Assembly: GCA_025349905.2 (NCBI GenBank)
Contig: MU624560.1
Span: 3,999-56,974, forward strand
Direction: 5' to 3'
Origin: Blastocladiella britannica
Lineage: Eukaryota > Blastocladiomycota > Blastocladiomycetes > Blastocladiales > Blastocladiaceae
DNA length: 52,976 nt
Position numbers and translations under genes: made by a program. Below are positions 8,746-20,369 of this stretch, piece by piece. Below the pieces are notes generated by a model. The model was given only the letters and a program-made list of their open reading frames with translations, was not told the origin of the DNA and searched no databases. How positions within the stretch are numbered: the first letter of the stretch is position 1; each line of letters starts with the position of its first letter.

Positions 8746-11507
8746 ATGTCGTACCTGCCCTCTATTGTCCTTTTCGCCGTCGATTTCAGCGGTTCTACGT
8801 ACGTAATACTTTCCAATATATTAATATAAGTGAAATTAATTCGACGATATCATATAGGAATGGCCAAGCCGAGTACTGGCCTCGCGTCGAGGAACAGTTC
8901 TTGAAGGCCTTCTTTGAGTTTGGGAACGATGTCCGCTGCATGCTCTGGGATTCCAAGGTACCGTATAATTATGACTGGCATCGTATAAAGCGACCTATAA
9001 CTGACCGCATTCATATGGAACAGATTGTCCTCGTCTCGCACGCTGAAATGCGCGCCCGCATCGCGAGCAAGCAGGGCCGCGGCGGTACCAACCCGACGCC
9101 AATCGCCCAGTACATTAGCGACGGCATTGGGCGCGACTTTACGCTGCGCAAGCTGATCGTCATCACCGACGGGCGCATCTCGCCCATCAAGGTCAAGACC
9201 TGCGACGCGGTCCTCGCCCCGATCCGCGCCGGCGGCCATCTGCCGGCCGTGGACGCGTGCATTTTCAGCCGCGCCAACGTCGACTTGTCGGTGGTTGCGC
9301 CATTTACCCGCTCGGCTGAGTTTACGATCCAGCAGAACGACGAGGTGCTGGCCAAGGGCGATACTCGCGTCGATCTGAACGAGAGCGGGCTGCTGGACGC
9401 CATCGAGACTCCCGCCGACTTCCTGGCGCAGTTTGAGCGCCTGTACTCGATCATTGTCGTGCAGAACCTCGGCCGCTCCAACACCCAGCTGCGCGATCGC
9501 CTTTTGGTTCTCAAGAAGCGCCTTCTCAAGTGGTTTGCCCTCGATAACCAGCGCCGAGTCGCCGCGGATGACACGCCCACGGTGGCCTCTGCGCTCGAGG
9601 AAGGCGATTTTGGCGGTGCGGTGGCCGCCGCCCGCTCGCTGGTCCAGGGCGTTGCCGCCGAGTCTGGTAAGCTGCAGCAGGAGGTCTCGGAGAAGGCGCT
9701 GCAACTTGTGGACGCGTGCGTCATGACGTCGTTCAGTATTGGCGTTCTCAACACGCGCCGAGCCCAGCGCGCCGAACAGCTGGAAGATCTTCATGCCAGC
9801 GAGATGGTTCCCGAGGAGGAGGAGGAGGGTGCCTCTGGTGAATCGTCGTTCGAGTGCCCCATCATGCTGGACGCGGCCGCGCCCGTGCTGCTCATCAACG
9901 CGAACGGCCCTCCACTGCTCACCGGCGTCGAGCCGGCGATTGTCGACGACCTGACGGACTGCCCGCTGAATCTGCTGAAGTACCCGACTCTCATCAGCCA
10001 CGTCGTTGCGCGCATTGACCATGCGATTGGCGCCGAGGCCTTTGAGGGACTGTACAAGGCCGTGCCCCACAACTACGGCGCCCTGAACGTGACTTCCCCT
10101 TACACGCGCGCGCCTGTCCTGGGCTGCATTCCGTTCGGTTCGGTCGCGCAGCACGTGCGCTTGGGCTCGTGGGTCGCGCGCAAACTCATGACCGGCGGCC
10201 GTGTCCTGGGCAACCCGCACTTGTGGCTCGCGGCGATTTACTTTGTGGTGCGCGACCACATGCCGCGCCTGGCCGAACACGGCGCGCTCATGGACGCGTT
10301 CCGCACGCACCTGGCGCACCGACTGACCGCGTACGAGACCAACATTGCGCTGTCGGGCCTGGCCACGTACCCGCTCGTGAACGTGCCGGTCGGCGTTGCG
10401 CTGTGGTACGTGGTGGCCGGGTCCACGGCGCTCTTTGCCATGGACGCGGAGCAGTTTGAGCAGGAGCGACTGCGCCAGTTCTGGAGTGTGGCGCGGTACA
10501 TGCGCGCTCTTGTCGAGGATGTGATTGGGTGGCCCGTAATGGACGCAGCGGCGCCGCGTGTCGCAGGCCTGGACGCGGTCGAGCGCCGCGCCATCACGCT
10601 CCGCGTATTTAGTGCCCTCATGGCGCGCAAGCAGGACATGTCGCTCCTGCGCCAGGACCTGCGCCGCCTGTACCAGAACCACCTGATTCTGTCGCGCCTC
10701 CGCAAGGGCGGCAAGCGCCCGGTCAGTGACGAGGACGCGACAGTGGTGGTCATGACCGATGGACCCTGTGCGCCGGAGCTGGCGGCGGCGTCCCCGTTTG
10801 CATGGATGCGCGACCTCTTGCCCCTTCCGACGATCCTCCGCCTCGGCACGCTCGTGGCCCCCAACGCCAAGGTCGGCAGTGTTCTCCTCGACGATGCCGC
10901 AATCTTTTCCGATTGCCGCGCCAAGGTGGCCGCCGTGACCCACTACGGGTACGACTATGCGCGCTCGAGTGCCGACGACCTTGGAGATCCCAAGGTGTGC
11001 CCGGCGACGATGCGGCTGTGGACGTACGATGCGCGCGACCACCCCAAGTCCCCCGAGCTGTGGTCGGACCGAGCCTCCCGCGTGCTCGGCGCGCCCGTGG
11101 ACCGGTTCCTGTCGGCGTACAACTACTTTATCGAGTACGTGGCCAACCACCGCGCGTACCCGCCGACGCAGGCCGACTTTATCGCGCACATGGCCGCGCG
11201 CGAGGCTGCTCGCACCAGCCGCCCGGCCCGCGACACGCTACCGGAGAACGTGGAGATTATGGCCCGCATCGTGGTGGCCAACTACAAGGCGGCATTTGCT
11301 GCTCGCGGTGGTGGGATCCCGACCCCGACCGAGTTTACCAAGCTGATGGAAGGCAGCCGTACCAAGTCCCAGCGCCGCGCGATCGAGACTGCGTGGGTGC
11401 GCGAGGTTGGGAACCAAGCGGCGTGCGCGATCGTTGTCAAGGGTGTCACGGCGCTGTCCTCTGGGTCGTCGTCCGTGCCCTCGTCTGACCAAGTTGTTGG
11501 CACTTGA
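8746..11507 (+). CDS. vWA-domain protein of unknown function
   Basis: Exons 8746-8798, 8858-8957 and 9024-11507, about 878 residues. The first exon encodes a hydrophobic strand ending in DFSGST, the DxSxS MIDAS motif of von Willebrand A domains. The MIDAS Thr is probably in GGTNPTPIAQYI and the second Asp in ITDGR. The domain would end near residue 220. A helical region follows, then an acidic stretch EEEEEG, then FECPIMLD, which looks like the start of a U-box or other Cys-based fold but lacks a full RING set. The rest (about 430-878) is soluble, helical and unrecognised. No signal peptide or membrane segment, so intracellular. Intracellular vWA proteins usually sit in multiprotein complexes. 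Splitting the MIDAS motif by an intron is secure because the frame fails otherwise. The following gene lies 170 nt downstream on the same strand. Confidence 0.7.
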
Positions 11508-11677
11508 ATTGGATAAACTTTTTCCTCTTTGACTTCGTTGTTTCAGCCCGGAAATGATCAAGTACACGTTTTTCTGGCTCGCTCGGGCACTTTCTATTTG
11601 GAACTAGAACTAGCCTCGGCCTTCTTTGGACAAAATACTTGCACACATACGCGGGCACCTACAGTAATAAAAACATC

Positions 11678-13066
11678 ATGACATCCGCCGTACGCCTGCT
11701 CCGGTCGAGCAGTAATGGGAATGGAACTGCGGCAACGGGACTGCTTCCACATGCACTTGACGACCCCATTGTCTCACACGTGTGCCTCGCCGAAGGTGCC
11801 ACTGGCGAGAATGGTAACAATGCCCCTCGTACCTACCGACCCGGCCTGGGCATTTCGTGCGTTTCGATGACCACGGATCCCGCAACAACATGGCAGGACC
11901 ACCGGACGTGCATGGCCGCCAACTGCTCGATTGCCACGTCGCGCGTTGCCTCGGAGCAGTGCGCCATGGAAAAGTGCTTCACCACCTGGGAAACCCTCTC
12001 GTCGTCCCTCTGCGTGCCGCTCGACCTGCCGTATCTCGTTCAGCAAAGCGTGTATTTGCCAGCCCTGCCAACGTTGCCCTCTTCATTGGACGCCAATGCC
12101 ACCTCGCTCTTTGCACATGCCCATGCCGACCATCTCGCCCAGCGTGGATTGGGACCCTTGAATCGCACTGATCATTCTCCACCCTACACGCTCGGCGTAT
12201 GCCTCCCTGGTCCGCCGGTCGGGTTCCCGTGCGCGCCCAGCATGTTTTCGGCCACGGGAGGGTTCCCGCTCCCAAACAACGGCCCGCTTGCAGTCCCAGA
12301 TCTGGCTGGCACCAACAGCACCCATCGTCGCGCTGACCCACTCGTGCTCAAGTCCGCCGTCTCTGTCGCGCCGTTCCAACCAGTGATCTCCACGCTGCAT
12401 GACCCATCCGTGCTTCCGATGGCTCCAGTACTCTTTTACGACCCGCAGGGTGCACAACAAGTGCAAAAGAACGTATCGCAAGCCAACATTTACATGCTAG
12501 TCCATTGCCTGACCGTTGACGGCGGCAGTGGGGTAACGAGCGCTTTTACCGCGACGGCGCCGCCAGGCATGCCGTGCCGAGTGGACGCCGACTGCCGGTT
12601 TTCGCCTTGCATTGAGTCAAAATGTGCGCTGGCGGTGCAAAAGGGCGATCCCAACCTCCAGTACGCGGCCAGCAGCTTCTCGCTTGGTCTAGTGCTCGCA
12701 TTTGGGTCTGTACCGCTGATAGTGCTGACGATTTTGTTTGTCATGTCTCGGGCCACGATGCTGGACGTGTTTGTGCGGGCGGCCGCGATCACCAGCACCT
12801 GGGTGCGAGGGGTTGGCGATACATTGAGTTGGAGCACGGTGCAGCGCGAGGTGACGCTCAAGCCCATCACGTCGGCGCGCATGCTTGAGGCCCCGAGTGT
12901 GCTGGGCACGGGTACCACGCCGTCCATGATCTCGTTGCCGCACTATGACGACGATGGCGGCGCACTGCCGTCGTTCCCACCCTCACTCCGCGCCGCAACA
13001 GCATCCCTCAGTGATGTGGGCCCTGACATTTCCCTTGAACCGACGCCGGCGGTCGGCCGGTCGTGA
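11678..13066 (+). CDS. Cys-rich single-pass membrane protein, hypothetical
   Basis: An uninterrupted frame of 462 residues from ATG 11678; the same frame is open upstream without an ATG. The N-terminal about 330 residues are rich in Cys (for example MAANCS and EQCAMEKC), Ser/Thr/Pro and possible N-glycosylation sites, as in an extracellular domain. One strong hydrophobic segment (SFSLGLVLAFGSVPLIVLTI) at about 330-360 is followed by a basic, Ser/Pro-rich tail of about 100 residues. The topology fits an outside N-terminus with a cytoplasmic tail, but no signal peptide is visible from this start. An upstream exon ending before the acceptor-like cctacag at 11664 could supply one. I do not recognise the family. 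Confidence 0.6.
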   Translation: MTSAVRLLRSSSNGNGTAATGLLPHALDDPIVSHVCLAEGATGENGNNAPRTYRPGLGISCVSMTTDPATTWQDHRTCMAANCSIATSRVASEQCAMEKCFTTWETLSSSLCVPLDLPYLVQQSVYLPALPTLPSSLDANATSLFAHAHADHLAQRGLGPLNRTDHSPPYTLGVCLPGPPVGFPCAPSMFSATGGFPLPNNGPLAVPDLAGTNSTHRRADPLVLKSAVSVAPFQPVISTLHDPSVLPMAPVLFYDPQGAQQVQKNVSQANIYMLVHCLTVDGGSGVTSAFTATAPPGMPCRVDADCRFSPCIESKCALAVQKGDPNLQYAASSFSLGLVLAFGSVPLIVLTILFVMSRATMLDVFVRAAAITSTWVRGVGDTLSWSTVQREVTLKPITSARMLEAPSVLGTGTTPSMISLPHYDDDGGALPSFPPSLRAATASLSDVGPDISLEPTPAVGRS

Positions 13067-13167
13067 CCAATAAAAGATTTTGGATCCAAGCGCTAGAATT
13101 TGTCATACACATTTCGTCATCGGAACTTCACTCAACGCTCGCTTCCGGAATTCGGCTTTTTTGTCTT

Positions 13168-13175
13168 TATAAAAG
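13168..13175 (+). promoter_or_regulatory. TATA box of the thioredoxin gene
   Basis: TATAAAAG, 96 nt upstream of the ATG, followed by a pyrimidine-rich stretch typical of strong fungal promoters. Confidence 0.6.
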
Positions 13176-13263
13176 ACGCACGCCTCCCTCGGCTTCTCTT
13201 TCACGTCAAACCAACCTCGTTTCTTCAAAAAAAAGTTCCTTCATTCCTAAAATCAAATCAAAA

Positions 13264-13777
13264 ATGGCCGTTACCTACGCTACTTCTGTTGCCGACGTCA
13301 ACGCCAAGATCGCCACCGGCGCTCCCGTACGTCTGTTTTTTATGGGTACCAATCAACGAATACTTAACAGCCGGGATGAAAAACAGGTCGTTGCCTACTT
13401 CTCGGCCACCTGGTGCGGCCCATGCAAGATGATTGGTGTGTTTTTTTTAATTCTTGTTCAACTAAAGGCCATGTACACTTACTGATATAAAAAAAACAGC
13501 ACCCAAGGTGGACGAGTTTGCCAAGCAGTACCCTGGCACGACCTTCATCAAGATCGATGTTGATGAGCTTGAGGTACTATATTATCATTTCGTTCAATCT
13601 GATTCGATCCCTCTTTCTCACAATGGATCTATTTTACTGGAACAACAGGAGCTCGCACAGCAGGCCGGTGTCTCGGCCATGCCCACGTTCCAGCTGTACA
13701 AGGACGGTTCCAAGGTTGGCGAGGTGATTGGCGCCAACCCCGCCAAGCTCGGCACGCTTTTGGAGACCAACCAGTAA
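13264..13777 (+). CDS. Thioredoxin
   Basis: Four exons, 13264-13326, 13387-13435, 13500-13573 and 13649-13777, encode 105 residues, the normal length of a cytosolic thioredoxin. The active site is WCGPCK in the context FSATWCGPCKMIAPK. The conserved buried Asp (KIDVDEL) and the cis-Pro in AMPTFQLYKDG are all present. It reduces protein disulfides and is itself recycled by thioredoxin reductase. No targeting peptide, so cytosol or nucleus. Introns of 60-75 nt interrupt each third of the protein; the first ends the exon encoding ATGAP and the second splits an Ala codon. A good TATA box and a short leader suggest high expression. Confidence 0.97.
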
Positions 13778-13907
13778 TTTATATTTTAATGTAAAAAGAA
13801 CTGTTTTTTTTTAATCCTGGTTATACGCGATCCACGCCCGAGACGCGTCGGAAGGAGTGTGTCTGCACCTTAGGATCACATCTCTTTTGAAGTGACGAAA
13901 TATTATC

Positions 13908-16900
13908 ATGACGATCCTCGCAGCCGTTTGCGCCGATCTCGCGCCGTTACGTGTGCTATGGTCGGTTGACAGCTTTAGCGACACGGCACTGCTCATCCAT
14001 GCGGCCAAGGTATCATCTTCGACTTAATCCGATGTCATTTCATCCGAGAATTAAAAAAATCAAAATGGACAGCTCAAGAGCATGGTCCTCGAGCAATTGG
14101 CCCATGGCGAAGTCTATGGTATAAATTTCATCACATGGAATGGCAATCAACAATCATTCATGCCTCCTCATACAAAAGAAACGGCTCCGCCCGACCTTCA
14201 GCACGCCGTCGCGGTTATCGCGACCACTGTCCATTATCGCCAGGCACTCTTGCATGCATATCGCAGTCCGTGCCTTCTTATATTTTCTTCTGGAATGGTC
14301 GACCGATAATTTTGAAATGTACAGTGCACTTGTTGGACCGGTTCGCAAACTCGATCCAACCTGCCCTCGCTCGAATTGAAGCGCGCACGGTTCGTATTGT
14401 ATCATGGGACAATATCTGTGACAATATCTTATAACAAAAAAAAATGGAAAGAATGGCGCCAAAGCCATCGTCAGCGCCCTTCACGAGGAGCACTCGCGTG
14501 TGAATGGATGGCTGCGCGCGCTGAGCGCCCCGCGCAAATCCTGGATTGCATTTGATCTCATGCAAAGATCGCAAGTTTTGTCGGTGCTCGCGTCTCCTCG
14601 CATGCAGTCGGCCGCGATTGACCAGGTGCTATCGTCCACCAGCGCCGATTCACATTGGCCAGCGCTCGCTGCTGTGGTCGTAATGCATACATGGCAAGCG
14701 GTGACGCATGCTCGGTATGGAATCACTCTCACCGTGCCGCCCATACCACCAACCCCACCAACGCCGCCGGGAGTCCTGCTCAAGCTGCGAGAAATGGGCG
14801 CCCTCGATCTTGTTCGGTCCCAGATCCTGGACGCGGCCGAGGCGCACGTGCGCGCGCTCGCGACGCAAGCTGTGCACGACTGTGGGACGCATGCCGGCGC
14901 TCGGGACACCGCCGCGGCCACCGTGGCTCGCAATGTGTTCCCGCGACTGGTCACGGCGTTTTCGAGCCACCCGTCGGCCGTGTGGAGCCACGTCGCGGGC
15001 GTTCCTGAGCCTGGTGATGATACGTTTCTTGTTCGAGGAACGGCGGGGATCGTGTGGCGCGACTTGTACGATTCGCTCCTCCATACTGCCATGACCCAGG
15101 TCGTGGAGCAGCGCGTTGCCCAAGTGTGCACGGTGGCCGTCCACATTGCCGACTCGGGAGATACTGGATTGTCTGCGGGCATCATTTCCGATCTACGGGT
15201 ACACTCCTGTTTTTTTTTTCACCCTTTCCCCTTTCCGATTGAGAATCTCAACGAATAATATCAGTGCCTGGTCGGCCCGACCCGCTCCGCCTCCAAGCTC
15301 ACAACGACGATCCTGCAAGATTTACGCGAATCGTTCCTTCGCCCACAAGACCAAACTGAAGCCGCAGTGCTCTCCGTCTCAGAGCTGGTCAAGATCATTA
15401 GCGCCGTCATTGACATGCTCCGTGCCGTGGAACCGGGCGACACCTCCTTCCACCAATTGATTGACGAGCTACGTGGCGAGCTCCGGAATCTAAAAGTCGC
15501 GCATGCCATTGTGGACCTCGTGTTCCCAGGGTCCCCAATGCACGATCCTGCACCCCTCGCTAGCGGACCTCCGGTGGCGCTCGAGTCGGACAAGAAGCGG
15601 CTCATGATTCCCATTGTGCGGGACCTACCGTCGGTGCTGGCTGCTCCGTGGCAGGTGCCCCAGGTTCCGAGCGTCTTGGGTATTCCCTCCTTTGCTTGTT
15701 CTTGGCCTTATATTTCATGCTGACTCTTCGAAAATAGAACTCCGTCTCCATGCGTCCAAGGACACGTTTGCGCTGCTCGTCAATGTGTACGACTCGTTCG
15801 ACGAGGTTCTTGCCGCGTTCCAGGACCGACTCGCCGCTGCCCTGACGGATCCGGCTGGGATTCCCGTCTCGGTCGACTCACTCCTTTCAGCGATCACGGC
15901 GCTCGGCCACCGACTCGGGTCACGGTACGTCGTGCACTTAAGTGGCATGGTCATGGATTACGAGAACAGCCGTCAGTTGGACGTTGCTTTGTCCCGTAGC
16001 CAGGTTTGTCCCCGTTTACTTTTATTTTGTTTGAGTTGTTGAGCTGGAACTAATCGTGTGCCAATGGCGTCAACAGATCGCAGTGTCGGACGTTCGCATC
16101 GTCTCTCACACGCTGTGGCCGCAGCCAGAGGACTCTCAGACCAAATTGTCATTGCCTCCCGTATTGCTAAAGTGCGTTCCCATTTACCTTATCACTGATG
16201 CGCAACCACATTCCCACTAACAAAAAAATAAAAAATAAAAAACAGACCGCTGGAAGCATTCACGCACCAGTTCGAGGCAACGCACCCGGGCCGCACCTTG
16301 ACCTGGCGCCCCAACACGGGTTTAGTGACGCTCGAAATTGACTTTGACAATGGCGAGACCCGGCGCGTGCGGTGCTCGCCCAGCATGGCAGCGGCGCTGA
16401 GCTACTTTGCCCAAGATGACGACGACACTGGTCGCCCTCGGCCGCGGAGCTGGACCACGGCTCAGCTCGGAACGGCTCTGGAGCTGCCCAGCCGCAGCGT
16501 GCGGCTGCTGGTACGGAGTTGGGCGACACTTGGTGCAGTGGTGCCAGCAGCCGACCAGCCTGGACACTATGTGCGGGCCATGGCGCCGCCCGACAGTTGG
16601 CCGGCACCTCCTCCGTTATCGCCCATCAGCAATAAAAATCGCCACCTGAGGAAAGGGCACGGCGCGCTTGCGATCGAGGTTCCTAGCCAAGACGACGATG
16701 GGTACGACGATCCAGACCCCATGGATAGTCAAGACGGCGAAAAGAGCGCCGCCCACGACCCCCTCGCCGCAATCCCCGTCCCGGTCTTGGAAAACCTCCA
16801 GCGGTTCCTGCTGGTCCATGTCGGCCAAAAACGGCCGGGAGGAGTGTCGGTGGCCGGACTGTGCACGTGGCTTTCGCGGATCCCGGTGGCCAAGCAGTTC

Positions 16901-17041
16901 GGGTCGTTGGAGGAGGTGGTGTCGGCGCTCGTGGCGAGGCTGGTCGGCGACGGCACGCTTGTGATCATAGCCGCCAAGGAGGACGTTGAACAACAACAAG
17001 AAGTGCTTTATGGTATGCCCCCTGCGACCACATCACAATGA
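13908..17041 (+). CDS. APC2: Anaphase-promoting complex subunit 2 (cullin-like)
   Basis: Nine exons: 13908-14009, 14073-14118, 14179-14265, 14325-14389, 14452-15198, 15265-15679, 15738-16003, 16077-16171 and 16246-17041, about 872 residues. The first four exons were placed by frame and intron length and are less certain. Cullin-repeat-like helices fill the N-terminal half. The cullin homology region includes ILQDLRESFLRP, then SKDTFALLVNVYDSF, a vertical pair of helices, and HTLWPQP before LTWRPNTGLVTLEI. The last 80 residues are the winged-helix APC2 C-terminal domain (LENLQRFLLVHVGQKRPGG). APC2 binds the RING subunit APC11 and forms the catalytic module of the APC/C ubiquitin ligase that drives anaphase and mitotic exit. 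Its stop is 23 bp from that of the convergent BEM1-like gene. Confidence 0.88.
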
Positions 17042-17064
17042 AAGGGATCTATTTGGTAAAGTGC

Positions 17065-19462
17065 TTATTGGATGTACACCACCATCTTGTCGCCGCTGCG
17101 CCGCACTGCGTCCGCGAGCCCTGCCTCGTCGTCAATCTCGATAAATGCGCCGTCGTCCGGCCGCCGCCACAGCAGCCGGAGAATGCGGCCCATGTCGCCG
17201 TCAAAGAGCTTGTCGGCGACTTTGGCCAGCAGCGACGAGTGGTTAATGGTTGACGGGTTGCACCGAATCGCCATCACCTGCGTGCCGTACACGATCTTGA
17301 TTTTGAGCGACAGATTGGACAGGGGAGATGCCGGTTGTGCGCCAGCACCGGGAGGCGCGCTCCGAGTGGTGCCCGACGAGGCCATCGTGTCCCGGTTCGG
17401 GTTTCCATCACCGCCGTACCGCGGATCGGTCGACCCTCGCCGCCGATCATCGTCGTACCGGCTACTACCGCCATACGGAGACTGCGTATGCGAGGGTGGC
17501 GGAGGGAGCGGGCCCGGTGGCGGCGGCATGGGCGGTGGGGGGCCGCTTGGGGACGGAGCGCGTGATCCGCCGTTACTGCCGTACCCACCCGCATACGCAT
17601 CGGGCAGTCGAGGCGACGGTGGGCCGTTACTGTAACTGCTGCTGGTACCACCGCCACCACCGCCGACATTGGCAGACGACGCGCGGCGCAACTTGTCGCC
17701 AGCGCGCGGCCGGAAAAACGTGGCGGCAGCCGCATGCAGCAAAATGTATGAAGGGACGCCGACGAGCGTGCGGAGGTACAGTTCGAGTTCGGCGCGGCGC
17801 GTGGACTTGATCTCGGCCGAGACTGGGTCGCGCACTTTCCCAGGCAAGTAAGGGAGGATCCGGGACGCGGCGCCGTTGGCGGGGGACGACCGAGTGCCCG
17901 GGTTTCCGTCCAGGAACGCGTCCTGGAGTGCTCGCGCTCGCGACCGCGGCGAGGTCGGGTCGGATTGCTGTCCGGCCTCTTTTGGGAACGCCGCCAGCAA
18001 TGCCACGTGCATGTCGTAAAAGTGTTGGTGGTGTCGGAACAAGACGCACCGCGACCCGTCGGCGCGCGCCACATGGACCGCGTAAAACGCCGTGTCGGTT
18101 GCCGAGCCGCCCGCGGGCACGGACGCCGGGGACCGGTCATCGTACGATGGCACCGACACGGACGTGATGGGTGCGCGCGGGTCTAGCAGCGCGCTAGTGG
18201 CGCCACCGGAGCTGCCGCCAGGGAAACCCGACCGCGGGGAAGGTGGGACCTGGAATCCGGCGGCGGTGGGCGATCCCGGGTCGCGCGATGTGGATCGGCG
18301 GGGAATGGCAGCCGCTGATGGGCTGTACTGCCGCGAGCGGGTCGATTCAGAGTCCAGCTGCAGGTCGAGGCCGGCCAACCGCGGAGAAACGCCGGACGTG
18401 GACACGGTGCGTGGTGCGGGTGGGAGTGGAGTCAGCGTTGGGTAGGACGGGTTGGCGGCCGACAGAGCGCGCGTCGTCGATGGTTGAGCAGGGGGTGGAG
18501 CAGATGCGGCAGGGCCGACCGAGTGGGCCGAGTCGGCCAGCGCCTGCTGACGCGCCTTCCACTGCTTGAGCGATTGCAGCTTTCCCTCGCGCAGGATCAT
18601 GTTAAAGTCCGGGATGCTCTTATTGGAGACTGGGTCTCGGACTGTGTGTGTGAAACAGGGCAAGTGTGGGCGTCCAGCATTGTGCGTCAATAGGCGTTGA
18701 AACAGGAAACTCCAAAACAAGAAGCACAGAAAAAATTTGGGACGCACTCTCGAGGTACGAAACAGGAATCAGGCCCGGGTCGCCCAGCTTGCCAATGAAC
18801 TTGGCCACCACCCACTCGGCTCCACTGTGCGCCAGCACCAGCAGATGGTCGCCCGTACGTGCCGGCAGCTCGTCGTCCTGTTCGGGGGCGAAATCAAACT
18901 GCACCGTGGCCGGGTACACCATGGGCGGCGCGGGCGTGGGTGGCGCCGACGATGCGGTGGTCATGGGCGTTCCAGGCATGCTGCCGCCACTCGCCCTGCG
19001 CACGTGATCGGAGGTGTTGGAGCGTCGGTCGTATGCCGCCGTGGAGGACGGTCCTGGAGATGTCGTTGTCGTCGGCAGCATGGACGACGCCATGGACGAT
19101 GCACCACTGGTACCAGCCCCAACAAATGGCGGCGAGATGGGCGCGGCATTGGAGCGCGCGTGGTTGGACTTGTGGATCACGGTAAAGTACACCAAGGGCA
19201 CCAGACCGCGGACATTGCGCTGCGGGTCGGCAGCCTCGACCCACGGGTAGTCCTCGTAGATAGAGTCCCATGGCGCGTCGCGCAGGTGTGCTGGCAGCGA
19301 TGGAGCCGGCAGGGCGGAGGCAGCGCGCGGGGCGAGGTCCGTGACCAGGAAAAATTCGCCGGCGCGGAACGACAGCACCACGGGCGAGGTGGAGCGATGG
19401 TCGGAGCGGGCCTGGATGGCGAATTTGGGCGGGAGCTTGGCGGCGGCGCCGAGGACCGACAT
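17065..19462 (-). CDS. BEM1-like polarity scaffold (SH3-SH3-PX-PB1)
   Basis: Two exons, 19462-18748 and 18641-17065, about 763 residues. A first SH3 spans about residues 10-105 (SFRAGEFFLVTD ... GLVPLVYF). A second spans about 178-237 (VQFDFAPEQDDELPARTGD ... GLIPVSYLE). A PX domain lies near 395-550 with the basic strand CVLFRHHQHFYDMH and the Pro-containing RILPYLPGK. The PB1 domain fills the last about 80 residues (LKIKIVYGTQVMAIRC) with a Lys in strand 1 and an acidic cluster EIDDEAG. This order matches fungal Bem1, and related NADPH-oxidase organisers. Such scaffolds tether the Cdc42 exchange factor Cdc24 (through PB1) and PAK kinases at sites of polarity. Long Ser/Pro/Gly-rich linkers separate the domains. 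Confidence 0.85.
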
Positions 19463-20369
19463 TATATTTATTTCGTCTTGAGGTCGTTTGAGGAGCAGGA
19501 TCTGTCACAGAGGAACGCGCTATAATCGCACACTGCCAAGAAAAGGATATAAACGACCGAGCGAAAGAGAAGTGAGTTGTTGAAGGAGGTCCGCTGCATC
19601 AACACCACACGCCACAAGCATGATGGACCCACACACGAACGGCAATCCATTCTCACTGCAAGCGAAATTGAGATTACCGCCTGAAGAGCACGGTCTCGGT
19701 TGTGATCGCCAATGTAAATTGTCGAAACGACTCTTTCTATAGCTTCCACATTTCTGCCTCGCTGTGGGTGGGTGGGTGGGTGGATCACACAGTCTCAGTT
19801 GCTCGTTCTCAGACCCATGCTGTCATTTTTATGTTTGTAATGACCCCAAGACGACCCACGACGCTACAGTCACCACACACACCACAACCAGCCAGACATT
19901 GAGATTTTGAAAGATCCGAGGCGCACTGGCCACTTGCGCAGGCGATATCGGTTGTGATTTCCATGAAATTCCGTTCCAAGCTCACGAATACCATGCAGGC
20001 TATCCATCGTTTGTTGGCACGTTAGCGCCAATATAAGCTTCATGCTTCGTGCAATGAGGCCAGGAGGGACGCTCATACCAGCCGCGGAACAAGCTCGTTG
20101 GTACGGGTACACTGATAGTTGCTCGCGGAGAGCGAAGGAAATTTTCAAAACATTTTTATAAATACAGCTGACGTCATCGGAAAGCTGAGCCCCCACAAAA
20201 AACCTCTCGGCTGTGAATTTGAAAGAGCCGACAACCGGCCAACGCGAAATCCTGCATCTGTCGTTGTCCTCGTCCCATTTCCCTTCCGCTACTGCAGATT
20301 ATTCATACAATACCTCACCCCGACTCATATAACAAAGACGAAGAAGATCTGCGATCCGAATATAAAAGA
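19463..20369. other. Divergent intergenic region with CRE-like site
   Basis: About 900 bp between divergently transcribed BEM1-like and hydrolase genes. No coding sequence recognised. It holds a short GGGT run near 19765-19781, a TATA-like TATAAATA at 20157-20164 and a perfect palindrome TGACGTCA at 20169-20176. Confidence 0.5.
20157..20176 (+). promoter_or_regulatory. TATA-like element adjacent to CRE palindrome
   Basis: TATAAATA at 20157-20164 lies 4 nt before TGACGTCA, the bZIP (ATF/CREB) consensus. The hydrolase ATG follows about 200 nt later. A regulatory role is inferred from sequence alone. Confidence 0.35.

Noticed and set aside
8850..11189. 779-codon open frame antisense to the vWA gene
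   Set aside because: GC-rich third positions in the sense gene remove stops from one antisense frame. The antisense product is Arg/His/Val-rich with no domain, while the sense frame has a MIDAS motif and spliced structure.
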